Positions 8,120-17,220 of a DNA stretch of 64,000 nt are shown here, one piece after another (the stretch's first letter is position 1; each line of letters starts with the position of its first letter). The notes under the pieces were generated by a model, which saw only the letters and a program-made list of their open reading frames with translations, had not been told where the DNA came from and did no database searches. Position numbers and translations under genes: made by a program. The DNA comes from JANQMY01 sp965227095. GTDB taxonomy: Bacteria; Pseudomonadota; Alphaproteobacteria; JANQMY01. Location: NCBI GenBank assembly GCA_965227095.1, contig CBDDFL010000001.1, forward strand, positions 1,860,001 through 1,924,000, read 5' to 3'.

Positions 8120-10297
8120 ATGACAAACACGACGTTCGACCTTACACGGCGTAACTTCGTCATCGGCGCGACGGCGACCGGCGCGGGACTTTCATTTGGC
8201 TTTACCGTGCCGTTCAACCAAGCGAACGCGGCGGATGTGCCGGAAGTCAATGCTTGGGTGGTGATACAGCCGGACGACACCGTGGTGATCCGGATTGCGC
8301 GCTCCGAAATGGGGCAGGGCACGCTAACCGGCCTCGCGCAGATGGTGGCGGAAGAATTGGAATGTGATTGGGACAAGGTCACCACCGAATATCCAACCCC
8401 GCAAGAAAATGTGAAACGGGATCGCATTTGGGGCGACTTCGCCACGGGCGGCAGCCGGGGCATTCGCACCAGCCATCAATATGTGCGCGAAGGCGGGGCC
8501 GCCGCGCGCATGATGCTGATCCAAGCAGCGGCGGCGGAATGGGGTGTGCCCGCGTCGGAATGTAAAGCGGAAAAAAGCGTCATTACCCATGCAGGCAGTG
8601 GGCGCAGTACCTCCTATGGCGCGGTTGCGTCTGCGGCGGCGAAAGTGACACCACCAACAGAAATCACGCTTAAAGATCCGAAGGACTGGAAAATCGCCGG
8701 GCAGCCGGTGAAACGTTTGGACACGTTGGACAAGCTGACGGGCAAACAAGTCTATGGCGCTGACGTAAAATTGGATGGCATGGTCAATGCCTCCATCAAA
8801 ACGGCGCCGGTGCGGAACGCCAAGGTGAAAAGCTTCGATGCAAGTGCCGTCTCCGGCATGCCTGGCGTGAAAAAGGTCATGCGGGTGGGGGATGCCTCCG
8901 TCGCCGTGGTGGCCGACACCTGGTGGCGCGCAAACACCGCACTCGACCAATTGCCCATTGAATGGGAAGGCGGCGACAAAGACTTTTCAAGCGCTGATTT
9001 CGAAGCGCAGCTCGATGAAGGCCTCACAGCCGAAACCCGGTTTGTCGGTAATAAAGCGGGTGATGTGGAAGCGGCCTTTGCCGGTGCGGCACAGGTTGTG
9101 GAAGCAAATTATCGCATGCCGCACCAGAACCATGCCTGTATGGAACCCATGAACGCCACTGCCGTGTGGACGACAGAGGGCTGTGAGGTGTGGTGTCCGA
9201 CGCAAAATGGTGAAGCCGCCTTGGCGGCCACCGCGGAGGCATCCGGGCATCCAATCGAAAAATGTGCTGTGAACAAATTACATCTCGGCGGCGGTTTTGG
9301 CCGGCGCGGCGGCGGTGACTATGTGACCCAAGCCATCACCATCGCCAAGGAGATGCCAGGCACGCCGGTGAAGTTGCTGTGGACGCGTGAAGAAGACATG
9401 CAGCAAGGCTTCTATCACCCCACCACGAAGGGGCGCATTCGCGGCGCCTTGGATGCGGACGGTAAGCTGACAGGTATCCATGTAAGGATTTCTGGCCAGT
9501 CCATCTTGGCAGGCATTTTGCCGGGTGCCTTGGTCGACGGTCTTGATTTCGCAACCTTCCAGGGCTTGGCACCATCTGGCGTTAATCCGCGTATTGAGGA
9601 CCAAACGCTGAAGCACACATTCCCCAGTTTGCTGATGGATCATGCGATGCGGAACCCACCCGTGCGTCCAGGGTTTTGGCGGGGTGTGAATGCCAATCAG
9701 AATGCCATCTATTTGGATTGCGCGCTGGACGAATTCGCTCATGCAGCCGGACGCGACCCCTTGGAATTCCGCCTGGAATATCTAAAGGACAGCCCGGAAG
9801 CCCAGGCCGTGCTGAAAGCCGTTGCCGAAAAATCCGGTTGGGGCAAGGATGATGGCCTGTCCCGCGGCTTGTGCTTCTATTACTCGTTCGGTTCTTATAC
9901 GGCAGCCTGCGCTGAGGTGACCGTGTCTGATGACGGAAAACTCAAGATGCATCGCATTGTGGCGGCCACCGATCCTGGACATGCGGTCAATCCGCAACAG
10001 ATCGATGCGCAGGTTCAAGGGTCTTTCGTGTACGGATTATCCGCTTTGCTTCATGGCGAAATCACCGTGAAAGATGGCGAAATCGAACAAAAGAACTTCG
10101 ATACGTTTCCCTCTCTCACCATGGAAGAGATGCCGGACGTCGAAACGATTGTCATGCCGTCGGGCGGATTCTGGGGCGGTGTGGGCGAGCCCACAATTGC
10201 GGTTGCCCCGCCGGCCGTCCTGAATGCGATTTTCGCGGCGACCGGAAAACGGGTGCGTAACCTGCCGATTAAGGATCAGAATTTGAGGGATCTTTAA
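8120..10297 (+). CDS. Molybdopterin-binding large subunit, isoquinoline 1-oxidoreductase (IorB)-like
   Basis: Catalytic subunit of a two-subunit molybdenum hydroxylase. ATG 8120 is preferred over GTG 8105 because GAGGAGA lies right before it. The N-terminus has a twin-arginine export signal (TRRNFVIGATATGAG), so the folded enzyme with its partner is probably exported to the periplasm. Molybdopterin-contact motifs typical of the family are present: SEMGQGTLTG near the start, NKLHLGGGFGRRGGGDY in the middle, and GGFWGGVGEPTIAVAPPAVLNAI near the end. With 725 residues it is the usual length for IorB-like proteins. The substrate is unknown; family members hydroxylate N-heterocycles and aldehydes. 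The cytochrome c gene starts 1 bp after the stop and could be the electron acceptor. Confidence 0.93.
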   Translation: MTNTTFDLTRRNFVIGATATGAGLSFGFTVPFNQANAADVPEVNAWVVIQPDDTVVIRIARSEMGQGTLTGLAQMVAEELECDWDKVTTEYPTPQENVKRDRIWGDFATGGSRGIRTSHQYVREGGAAARMMLIQAAAAEWGVPASECKAEKSVITHAGSGRSTSYGAVASAAAKVTPPTEITLKDPKDWKIAGQPVKRLDTLDKLTGKQVYGADVKLDGMVNASIKTAPVRNAKVKSFDASAVSGMPGVKKVMRVGDASVAVVADTWWRANTALDQLPIEWEGGDKDFSSADFEAQLDEGLTAETRFVGNKAGDVEAAFAGAAQVVEANYRMPHQNHACMEPMNATAVWTTEGCEVWCPTQNGEAALAATAEASGHPIEKCAVNKLHLGGGFGRRGGGDYVTQAITIAKEMPGTPVKLLWTREEDMQQGFYHPTTKGRIRGALDADGKLTGIHVRISGQSILAGILPGALVDGLDFATFQGLAPSGVNPRIEDQTLKHTFPSLLMDHAMRNPPVRPGFWRGVNANQNAIYLDCALDEFAHAAGRDPLEFRLEYLKDSPEAQAVLKAVAEKSGWGKDDGLSRGLCFYYSFGSYTAACAEVTVSDDGKLKMHRIVAATDPGHAVNPQQIDAQVQGSFVYGLSALLHGEITVKDGEIEQKNFDTFPSLTMEEMPDVETIVMPSGGFWGGVGEPTIAVAPPAVLNAIFAATGKRVRNLPIKDQNLRDL

Positions 10298-10298
10298 T

Positions 10299-10601
10299 AT
10301 GCGAGCGGTTGTTTCCGCTTTCATTCTCGCAAACTTGATGGGGGTGGCTGCGGCGCATGCCGCGGACGCCCCAACAGGTGCAGCGGCTTTGTTATCCGCA
10401 AGCTGTACCGGATGTCATACAACCCAGACGGACAGTGACAATGTCATCCCGAATTTGGATGGGTATACGGCGGATGACATTCGCGCAGCACTTGTCGCCT
10501 TCCGGGAAGATAACAACGCGACGGTTATGAACCGCATTGCCCGCGGCTATTCCGATTCCGAAATTGATCAAATCGCGTCCTATCTGGGATCTGGGGACTG
10601 A
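10299..10601 (+). CDS. Small monohaem cytochrome c (SoxE/FccA-like)
   Basis: A 100-residue exported cytochrome: signal peptide to about residue 21 (cleavage after AHA), one haem site CTGCH at about 36-40, and a methionine ligand candidate in ATVMNRIARGYSD. The length fits the small cytochrome subunit of flavocytochrome c sulfide dehydrogenase (FccA/SoxE), whose flavin partner follows 21 bp later. Because it starts only 1 bp after the molybdenum hydroxylase it may serve that enzyme too. Which of the two it serves cannot be settled from sequence. Confidence 0.85.
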   Translation: MRAVVSAFILANLMGVAAAHAADAPTGAAALLSASCTGCHTTQTDSDNVIPNLDGYTADDIRAALVAFREDNNATVMNRIARGYSDSEIDQIASYLGSGD

Positions 10602-10622
10602 TCCGAACACGGGGGAAACGGC

Positions 10623-11903
10623 ATGACATCCAGCTATCCGGTCAACCGACGGCACCTGTTGGGAACGGGGCTCAGCGCGGCCGCTTTGTCTTCCTTGCCG
10701 ATGCGCGCCTTTGGTCAATCACCGGCTCGGGTGGTGGTGATTGGCGGGGGCTTTGGCGGCGCGACGTTCGCCCGGTTTCTAAAACGCCTTTCGCCGGGCA
10801 CGGATGTGACCCTGGTTGAGCCATCGACGACCTTCCTTGCCTGTCCGTTCAGTAACCTGGTTCTGACAGGTACGCGTGATCTTGGCGAGCAAGCCTTTGG
10901 TTATAACGCTCTGGAAGCGGAAGGAGTGACAATTGTCGCTGAATCGGCGATCGATGTGGATGCGGGACAGCAAACCGTCTATTTGTCCGGTGGTGAGGTT
11001 CTGGCTTATGACCGGTTAATGATGTCCCCCGGCATTGATCTGAGATTTGATGCGTTAGAGGGGTATGATGCCGCCGCAGCGGAAAAGATGCCCCACGCCT
11101 GGAAAGCCGGACCACAAACAATCCTTCTGAGAAATCAACTGCAAGCAATGGACGATGGCGGCGTTGTGGTCATCAGTGCCCCGGCAAATCCATTTCGATG
11201 CCCCCCAGGCCCTTATGAACGGGCGAGTTTGATTGCCCACTATTTGAAGACGAATAAACCAAAATCGAAACTGATCATTCTTGATGCAAAGGACGCGTTT
11301 TCGAAACAGGGTTTGTTCGAACAGGGGTGGCAAACGCTGTACGGAGACATGGTCGAATGGGTTGGATTGTCCGACGGCGGGCAAGTTATTTCCGTCGATC
11401 CTGCAACGAACAGTCTGAATACGGACTTTGATACGGTAAAAGCCGACGTCGCCAATGTCATTCCGCCGCAACAGGCCGCGAGCATTGCGCAAAAAGCCGG
11501 CGTTACGAATGCGTCTGGTTGGTGCCCGATCGATCCGGTGAGTTTTGAATCGACGCTGCAAAAAAACATTCATGTGCTGGGCGATGCCTCTATCGCGAAT
11601 GCCATGCCGAAATCGGCCTTTTCGGCTAATGCCCAGGCGAAAGTCTGCGCTGTCCAAGTAGCGCGCCTGTTGGCCGGCGAAGAGGCGATTCCCACAACCC
11701 TTGCGAACACATGCTACAGCTTGATCGGGCCTGACTATGGTATTTCCATTGCGGACGTGTATCGACCGGGCGACACTGCATTGGCTAAAGTGGACGGGGC
11801 AGGCGGCGTGAGCCGCCTGGATGCACCGGCTGAACATCGTGTTCTCGAAGCTCAATATGCAGAAGATTGGTTTAAGACCATTACGGCAGAAGTGTTCGGC
11901 TAG
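10623..11903 (+). CDS. soxF: Sulfide dehydrogenase flavoprotein (SoxF / FccB)
   Basis: FAD subunit of flavocytochrome c sulfide dehydrogenase, which oxidises sulfide and passes electrons to the small cytochrome. Seen are a twin-arginine signal (NRRHLLGTGLSAAALSSL) and a GGGFGGATFARF dinucleotide-binding loop at about 40. The two cysteines expected to form the redox disulfide lie in FLACPFSNLVLTG and ASGWCPIDPVSFEST. A C-terminal FccB-type tail follows (NTCYSLIGPDYGISIADVY). At 426 residues it is the normal length. It lies between the cytochrome gene and soxX; the soxX start is 4 bp past its stop. Confidence 0.93.
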   Translation: MTSSYPVNRRHLLGTGLSAAALSSLPMRAFGQSPARVVVIGGGFGGATFARFLKRLSPGTDVTLVEPSTTFLACPFSNLVLTGTRDLGEQAFGYNALEAEGVTIVAESAIDVDAGQQTVYLSGGEVLAYDRLMMSPGIDLRFDALEGYDAAAAEKMPHAWKAGPQTILLRNQLQAMDDGGVVVISAPANPFRCPPGPYERASLIAHYLKTNKPKSKLIILDAKDAFSKQGLFEQGWQTLYGDMVEWVGLSDGGQVISVDPATNSLNTDFDTVKADVANVIPPQQAASIAQKAGVTNASGWCPIDPVSFESTLQKNIHVLGDASIANAMPKSAFSANAQAKVCAVQVARLLAGEEAIPTTLANTCYSLIGPDYGISIADVYRPGDTALAKVDGAGGVSRLDAPAEHRVLEAQYAEDWFKTITAEVFG

Positions 11904-11907
11904 GCGG

Positions 11908-12363
11908 ATGCGTATCGTCGGCCCCCTCCTCCTTTGCGCGTGTTTCTTGACGGCAATGTCGGGGGCGCGGGCAGACGCATTGGTGCCGTTTGAGGTGGTT
12001 GAGGACACCATACCCGCGCCCTTAACGTCTCAACCTGGCGATGCCGAACGCGGGCGTGCCGTCTATGTGGATCGGGATCGCGGTCATTGCCTGTTGTGCC
12101 ATGTCTCGGCCCATGTGCAAGAACCCTTCGCCGGAACCATTGGGCCGGATTTGTCTACCGTTGCGGATGTCTATGGTGCGGGCCAATTGCGCTATCGCGT
12201 CGTGGATTCAACTTTGATGAACCCGGATACGGTCATGCCGTCATATTATCGTGTCGATGGGCTTGTCCAGGTAGATGCGGCATTTGACGGACAACCGGTT
12301 TTGACCGCTCAAGAAGTGGAAGACCTAATAGCCTTCTTGCTGACCTTTCGAGGCACAAAATAA
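11908..12363 (+). CDS. soxX: Sulfur oxidation c-type cytochrome SoxX
   Basis: Small subunit of the SoxAX cytochrome that joins thiosulfate to the SoxYZ carrier. ATG 11908 gives a good signal peptide (MRIVGPLLLCACFLTAMSGARA) and a 151-residue protein; a longer open frame running back into soxF was not used. The SoxX signature is clear: GDAERGRAVYVDRDRGHCLLCH (split here at the haem motif CLLCH), then GTIGPDLSTVADVYGAGQLR, and methionine ligand candidates in NPDTVMPSYYRVDGL. The stop overlaps the soxY ATG (TAATG). Confidence 0.95.
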   Translation: MRIVGPLLLCACFLTAMSGARADALVPFEVVEDTIPAPLTSQPGDAERGRAVYVDRDRGHCLLCHVSAHVQEPFAGTIGPDLSTVADVYGAGQLRYRVVDSTLMNPDTVMPSYYRVDGLVQVDAAFDGQPVLTAQEVEDLIAFLLTFRGTK

Positions 12364-12842
12364 TGAAAAGAGAGATCGCTCGGAACGCGTTTCACCTAAA
12401 TCGCCGGCAAACTCTGTTGGGACTAAGTGGTGTGGTGGCCGTTCAACTGGTCCCCACTTCGCTCTTCGCAACGCCGGAGGAAATGCAAGCCGCCATAAGG
12501 GAAAGTTTTGGCGACGCCCCTATCCAGCCGGGACGGGTGGCCATGAAGATGCCGGCTTTGTCGGAAAACGGGAACTCCGTTCCCCTGTCGATTGACGTGG
12601 ACAGCCCCATGACGGCACAGGACCACGTAAGCTCAATCCAGGTCTTCACGGAAAAAAATCCGTTGCCCAATGTCGCCAAGTATTATCTGGGTCCTCGCAG
12701 CGGTAAGGCGTCCATTGCCACGCGGATACGTTTGGCGGACACGCAGATCATCACCACAATTGCGCAAATGAGCGATGGTTCTTTGTGGTCCGGTACCGCC
12801 GAGACCATCGTGACGCTTGCGGCGTGTATTGATTTGGGGTGA
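12363..12842 (+). CDS. soxY: Thiosulfate oxidation carrier protein SoxY, variant C-terminus
   Basis: SoxY carries sulfur intermediates on a cysteine near its C-terminus. Here a twin-arginine signal (NRRQTLLGLSGVV) is followed by the SoxY immunoglobulin-like domain (SENGNSVPLSIDVDSPM, then VSSIQVFTEKNPLPNVAKYY). The protein ends in TLAACIDLG. The carrier cysteine is kept, but the flexible GGCGG arm normal for SoxY is replaced and the cysteine is five residues from the end. The reading frame runs cleanly to the stop, and soxZ follows 9 bp later, so a sequencing frameshift is unlikely but not excluded. The altered arm may change which partners can reach the cysteine. Confidence 0.92.
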   Translation: MKREIARNAFHLNRRQTLLGLSGVVAVQLVPTSLFATPEEMQAAIRESFGDAPIQPGRVAMKMPALSENGNSVPLSIDVDSPMTAQDHVSSIQVFTEKNPLPNVAKYYLGPRSGKASIATRIRLADTQIITTIAQMSDGSLWSGTAETIVTLAACIDLG

Positions 12843-12851
12843 GGGAACGCT

Positions 12852-13172
12852 ATGGCAAAAGTTCGTATATCCATTCCAAAGACCGCGCAAAAGGGTGAGA
12901 TTATCGAGATCAAAACTCTGATCTCGCACCCCATGGAAAGCGGCTTTCGGATCGGTGTTTTTGGAGAAACGATCCCACGCAATATTCTGACGGATTTCAG
13001 GTGCCTCTATAATGGCGAAGAGATCTTTCGTGCCGAATTCTTTCCGGCGGTGACGGCCAATCCCTTTTTGACGTTTCACACGATCGCTCAAGAAAGTGGA
13101 GAGCTTTCTTTTGTCTGGACTGACCAGCATGGCGAGGTGACCACCGAAACGCGATCCCTCACGGTCACCTGA
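12852..13172 (+). CDS. soxZ: Thiosulfate oxidation carrier complex protein SoxZ
   Basis: A 106-residue partner of SoxY in the heterodimeric sulfur carrier. The fold signature is present: KVRISIPKTAQKGEIIEIKT, then LISHPMESGFR, FRCLYNGEEIFRAEF and SFVWTDQHGE. It has no signal peptide, as expected, because SoxZ is exported together with SoxY by the twin-arginine route. The stop overlaps the soxA start (TGATG). Confidence 0.95.
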   Translation: MAKVRISIPKTAQKGEIIEIKTLISHPMESGFRIGVFGETIPRNILTDFRCLYNGEEIFRAEFFPAVTANPFLTFHTIAQESGELSFVWTDQHGEVTTETRSLTVT

Positions 13173-13963
13173 TGCGAGGGCTTGTTGTACTGATCGCTTT
13201 TGTGTTGGCTTGGGGGGCCTATGCGCTGGCGCAAGACGGTCCGGTGCGGGGTATCGCGGACGCTGACATCCGCTCCGGCAAAACGTTTCAACAGCAAGAT
13301 ACACAAGATTTGCAGGATGATGATTTCGCAAATCCTGGGTTTTTGTGGGTGGATCAGGGGCGTGACCTTTATAATTTGAGAAACGGTGACACAAGACCAG
13401 CCTGTGCGGCCTGCCATGGCAAGGATGGCGCGGGATTAAAGGGGGCCGCGGCGCGGTACCCGGCGGTGGATTCGGAAAGCGGTGTGCTGATGAATCTGGA
13501 AACCCGCATTCAAAACTGCCAGAAAGTGTATCAAGAGACCGAACCCTACGCTTATGAATCAGACGAGCTGCTGGCAGTCACCGCCTATACAGCGCATCTA
13601 TCCCGCGGTCAGCCCATCGATGTGCAAATCGATGGCGCGGCGGCTCCGTTTTTTGAGGCGGGTCAGACCTACTACTACCAGCGTAAGGGCCAGTTGAACC
13701 TGGCGTGCAATCATTGCCACGAACTGAACTACGGGCAAATGCTCCGGGGGGACCGGTTAAGCCAGGGCCATGGCAACGGTTATCCAGCCTACCGGTTTGA
13801 GTGGCAACGCGCGGGCTCTCTTCACCGCCGGCTTCGAAACTGCGATGAAGGGGTGAGGGCGGCTCAATTCGATTTTGGCTCGCCGGAATATGTGGCGCTC
13901 GAACTTTACCTTGCTTGGCGGGCCAAAAGCCTGACCGTGGAAACACCTGCCGTCCGCCGGTAG
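13172..13963 (+). CDS. soxA: Sulfur oxidation c-type cytochrome SoxA, dihaem type
   Basis: Catalytic subunit of SoxAX. A signal peptide (MRGLVVLIAFVLAWGAYALA) is followed by two haem sites, CAACH in the N-terminal domain and CNHCH in the C-terminal domain, so this is the dihaem form. The active-site cysteine that forms the cysteine-persulfide haem ligand is expected in LHRRLRNCDEGVRAA. The end matches the family (GSPEYVALELYLAWRAKSL). It is the last gene of the operon seen here; no soxB, soxC or soxD follows, and an unrelated Rieske gene begins 165 bp later. Confidence 0.95.
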   Translation: MRGLVVLIAFVLAWGAYALAQDGPVRGIADADIRSGKTFQQQDTQDLQDDDFANPGFLWVDQGRDLYNLRNGDTRPACAACHGKDGAGLKGAAARYPAVDSESGVLMNLETRIQNCQKVYQETEPYAYESDELLAVTAYTAHLSRGQPIDVQIDGAAAPFFEAGQTYYYQRKGQLNLACNHCHELNYGQMLRGDRLSQGHGNGYPAYRFEWQRAGSLHRRLRNCDEGVRAAQFDFGSPEYVALELYLAWRAKSLTVETPAVRR

Positions 13964-14128
13964 GGGGTGCACACGGTCAACAAATTGACCACAGATTCTC
14001 TTTTTAAAACAATAGCTTCCCGATATGCAAAAGCGGGCTGAACGGTTGCGGCGGGACCCGTTTTTCCGCCAAAATACGTCCAAAGAAAATCAGGCTTTTG
14101 GGAAAGCCAGCATTGGGAGTTCACCATC

Positions 14129-15697
14129 ATGTCAGCCACGGCGCGCGCGCAAGTCAAAACCATGGACGATGCTTTTGAGCAAATGCTCGAAGCTGATACG
14201 CACAAGGACAATATCATTCCGGCCTTTCGGCGAAATGCCCCGTTAGAGCCTGGACCGGCGCTGGTTCCGGTGGCGCGCTATATCTCACGGGACTATCACG
14301 AGCTTGAAAAGAAAAATCTGTGGAGCCGGGTTTGGCAAATGGCGGCCCATGAAGATGATTTTCCGGATGTGGGCGATGTGGTGCCCTATGACATTGCGGA
14401 TAAATCCTACCTTGTGGTGCGGGTCGCGGAAGATGAGTACAAGGCCTATTACAATGCGTGTTTGCACCGTGGCCGTAAGCTGAGAGAAGCTCGTGGCAAA
14501 TGCCTCAACGAGCTGCGCTGTCCTTTCCACGGCTGGACATGGAATTTGGACGGCAGTCTCAAGGTCGTTCCGTGTGCCTATGACTATAAAGATCTCAAAA
14601 AAGAGGATGAGGCTCTGCCAGAAGTGAAGGTGGGGCGATGGGGCCGTTTCATTTTCATCAATCCAGATCCGGATTGTGAGCCGTTGGAAAAATTTGTCGG
14701 CGACTTAGACAGTAATTTTGAATTGCTGCCATTTGAGAAGCGCTACAAATCCGTTCATGTGGCCAAAGTCATTCGGGCCAATTGGAAAGTGGTCCAAGAA
14801 GCGTTCATGGAATCCTATCATGTGTTGATGACCCACCCTCAAATCCTGACCGGTGGCCCAAACGACATCTGCACAAAATATGACGCCTTTGGGAATTATT
14901 CGCGGGCTATCCGGTGTGGCGCGTTGGAAGCGAAGGGCATGCCGGAATGGGATCCCCTGCCGCAGGATGACATCAACCGTTTGCGACATCCGCTCACCGG
15001 CTGGCTCTATGAAGATTTAGGCGACGACAAAGTGCGGGTTACAACACCGAAAGGGGAAAGCGGGATCTTTACGTCCAACGCGGATTGGATCGAAGGGGAT
15101 CTAAAAGATGCCAATCCCCATTTGTGTTTGTGGGTCAGCGGAAAGCAATTGGACGAAGTGCGGTTGCCGCAACCGGTCACCCAAGGCGATCTCGAAAAGC
15201 AAGCAGTTGAAAAATTGGGAGACGGGGCGTCTCCCCGGGCAATTGGCGCGGAGCTGCAACGTCAAGCGCTGAAAGCGACGCTGCCGTCTTTGGCCGATAG
15301 TATCCCCGATGTGGAGTTGTCCGCGTCGATTTTCTTTACGCTGTTCCCGAACTGGCATCCTTGGGGGTCGTTCAACCCTATCAACTACCGGTTCCGTCCG
15401 AATGGGGACAATCATGAAGAATGCATCATGGAATGCATGTATCTGACACCGATTCCGGAAGACGGCAATTACACGCCCGTGTCCGAAATCCATTGGTTGG
15501 ACGCTGACGCGGATTGGACCGAAGCACCGGAACTGGGCATGCTGGCGATGATCTTCAATCAAGATCTGCGGAATTTGCCGTTTGTCTACGACGGCATGAA
15601 AACCACGGCGCGGGAACATTTGCGCTTAGCGGATTACAACGAGCTTAAGATCAGACACTTTCACCAGCTTTACGGTGAATGGGTGGGTGACGTTTAA
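14129..15697 (+). CDS. Rieske non-haem iron aromatic ring-hydroxylating oxygenase, alpha subunit
   Basis: A 522-residue oxygenase. The Rieske cluster ligands are C111 and H113 (CLHRGRKL) and C131 and H134 (CPFHGWTW), with the standard spacing. The mononuclear iron site follows as QEAFMESYHVLMTHPQ, where the two histidines are ligands. It is longer than the usual 430-460 residues, with an extra segment of about 60 residues (VTQGDLEKQAVEKLGDGASP region) before the C-terminal strands (TLFPNWHPWGSFNPINYRFRP). No beta subunit, ferredoxin or reductase is adjacent, so electron partners must be elsewhere. The substrate cannot be told. Its stop overlaps the convergent permease gene by 4 bp. Confidence 0.93.
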   Translation: MSATARAQVKTMDDAFEQMLEADTHKDNIIPAFRRNAPLEPGPALVPVARYISRDYHELEKKNLWSRVWQMAAHEDDFPDVGDVVPYDIADKSYLVVRVAEDEYKAYYNACLHRGRKLREARGKCLNELRCPFHGWTWNLDGSLKVVPCAYDYKDLKKEDEALPEVKVGRWGRFIFINPDPDCEPLEKFVGDLDSNFELLPFEKRYKSVHVAKVIRANWKVVQEAFMESYHVLMTHPQILTGGPNDICTKYDAFGNYSRAIRCGALEAKGMPEWDPLPQDDINRLRHPLTGWLYEDLGDDKVRVTTPKGESGIFTSNADWIEGDLKDANPHLCLWVSGKQLDEVRLPQPVTQGDLEKQAVEKLGDGASPRAIGAELQRQALKATLPSLADSIPDVELSASIFFTLFPNWHPWGSFNPINYRFRPNGDNHEECIMECMYLTPIPEDGNYTPVSEIHWLDADADWTEAPELGMLAMIFNQDLRNLPFVYDGMKTTAREHLRLADYNELKIRHFHQLYGEWVGDV

Positions 15698-17220
15698 ACC
15701 CCACCGCTCTGCGGAACAGCTTGCAGGCCGGGACGGGAAACAGTGAGGTTGCTGGACCGGCGCGCCAGCGCCCTCAGGCCCGTGGACAGTTGATCGATAC
15801 AAATGTTCAACAAGGCCGTTGCAAAGATCAGGATCATGGCCTTGTCGATCCGCAAGTCGGCAAAGGCGCTGTCGATGTAAAAGCCCAGGGTTGCCACGCC
15901 CAACATGCCAAACACGGCTGTTTCCCGCAAAATCACTTCCCATCGGTAAAACAGGAAAGCGAGCAACTGCGGATAGATCCGCGGCGTGATCTCGTAACCA
16001 TATCGGTCCAAAGACCGCCCTGGCACATCAATACGCAGGCGGAGCGTTTCTGTCTGGCGCCCCACCAGATGGCCGATAATGGCGCCATTATGCAGCGCAA
16101 GGGCGATGACCGCGGGTAACATGGAAGGCCCCCAGAATTGCAGCAACAGATACGCAAGCAAATATTCCGGGGTGGACCGAATAACCACCAGCATCACATG
16201 CCCTATGCTTCGCCCCACGGGGCCGAGAAACTGCGGCGAAATCCATGGGTACTGAACCATCGCAAGCGCACCGGTCAAAACCAAGGCCAGCATGGTCACC
16301 TGCAAGGTGGCGATGATGCCGGGGATGATTTCGGCAACCAAAATCGTGTCCGCCCAGACCATGAGGTTGGCGAGAGACCCATCTGTCTGACGTAAGGGTG
16401 TGGGGACAATGTCTTGGGTAAAAAAGCGGACAGCGTTTGAAAATTCGATGTCCACGACACCCCACGGCAGAGCAAACAAAGAGACGATCGCGAGTATCGG
16501 AAGCGTCGTTAAGCGAACCCAAAAGCGAATGGTCGCGATGAGAACGTAGAACACGATCAACAAGGCGGAGACTTCCGAATAGTGGCCTTCACTAAACGCG
16601 GTTTCGAGATAGAAGCCCAAGGTGGGCAATCCCACAAAGCCCAAAATGGCGCTGGATCTAAGTCCGCATTCCAGCCGGTACAGAGAATAGATCTGGAATT
16701 TCGGCAAGAGATCCGGCAGGCGGCCGAAGAGATATCGCGCGAGCCAGCCGGTGGCCGGATTAATGACCCGCACGGCGGGGGAGGGTGTTTCCTCCGCGAT
16801 TTCCGCATAGACCTTGGCGAAGATTGCCGCATAGGGAATGGCGATGGCCAGCAATCCCGTTAGGGGCGATAGGCCGAAGAACTGTAAAAAGATCAGTGCC
16901 CAAAAGAGTTCGTGTACGGCACGAAGGAATGCGCATGTCACCCGAACAAGGGTGATGCCGTATACAAGAGACAACAAGAAACCGGCCAGGTTGCCTGCCA
17001 CCAGGCCAAGAAATGCAAAGGCCACCGTGAGGAGGATGGCTTGAAGCAGCGTATGTGCCTGTCCGAAATCCGGTGTCAGCACCCCCCAGCCAAACCGTGC
17101 CATTTCCGTCCAGGGATCGATGGCAACAATTTCAAGGTCGGCGGTCGGCAAAATGAGCACGGCCACAAGGATCAGACCCAGCGTGATGCCCCGAAGGGAG
17201 ACTGTGGTCCCGCGTGCCAT
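15694..17220 (-). CDS. PhnE-type ABC transporter permease, two modules fused
   Basis: A 508-residue inner-membrane permease made of two PhnE-like halves (about 1-250 and 270-500), each with about six helices and an ATPase-docking loop (AAIFAKVYAEIAEE in the first half, NGAIIGHLVGRQTETLR in the second). Most PhnE proteins are one module and dimerise; here one polypeptide supplies both halves. It is translated directly after the ATPase gene with no gap. Together with the PhnD-like binding protein it forms one importer. The fused architecture and neighbourhood fit the phosphonate-like transporters proposed to import selenium oxyanions. Confidence 0.9.
   Translation of the reverse strand: MARGTTVSLRGITLGLILVAVLILPTADLEIVAIDPWTEMARFGWGVLTPDFGQAHTLLQAILLTVAFAFLGLVAGNLAGFLLSLVYGITLVRVTCAFLRAVHELFWALIFLQFFGLSPLTGLLAIAIPYAAIFAKVYAEIAEETPSPAVRVINPATGWLARYLFGRLPDLLPKFQIYSLYRLECGLRSSAILGFVGLPTLGFYLETAFSEGHYSEVSALLIVFYVLIATIRFWVRLTTLPILAIVSLFALPWGVVDIEFSNAVRFFTQDIVPTPLRQTDGSLANLMVWADTILVAEIIPGIIATLQVTMLALVLTGALAMVQYPWISPQFLGPVGRSIGHVMLVVIRSTPEYLLAYLLLQFWGPSMLPAVIALALHNGAIIGHLVGRQTETLRLRIDVPGRSLDRYGYEITPRIYPQLLAFLFYRWEVILRETAVFGMLGVATLGFYIDSAFADLRIDKAMILIFATALLNICIDQLSTGLRALARRSSNLTVSRPGLQAVPQSGGV

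Noticed and set aside
11055..12011. Open frame of 318 codons on the minus strand
   Set aside because: Antisense to soxF and the soxX start, with no protein-like pattern.
15100..15620. 172-codon minus-strand open frame in the Rieske gene
   Set aside because: Shadow of the plus-strand oxygenase; no independent support.
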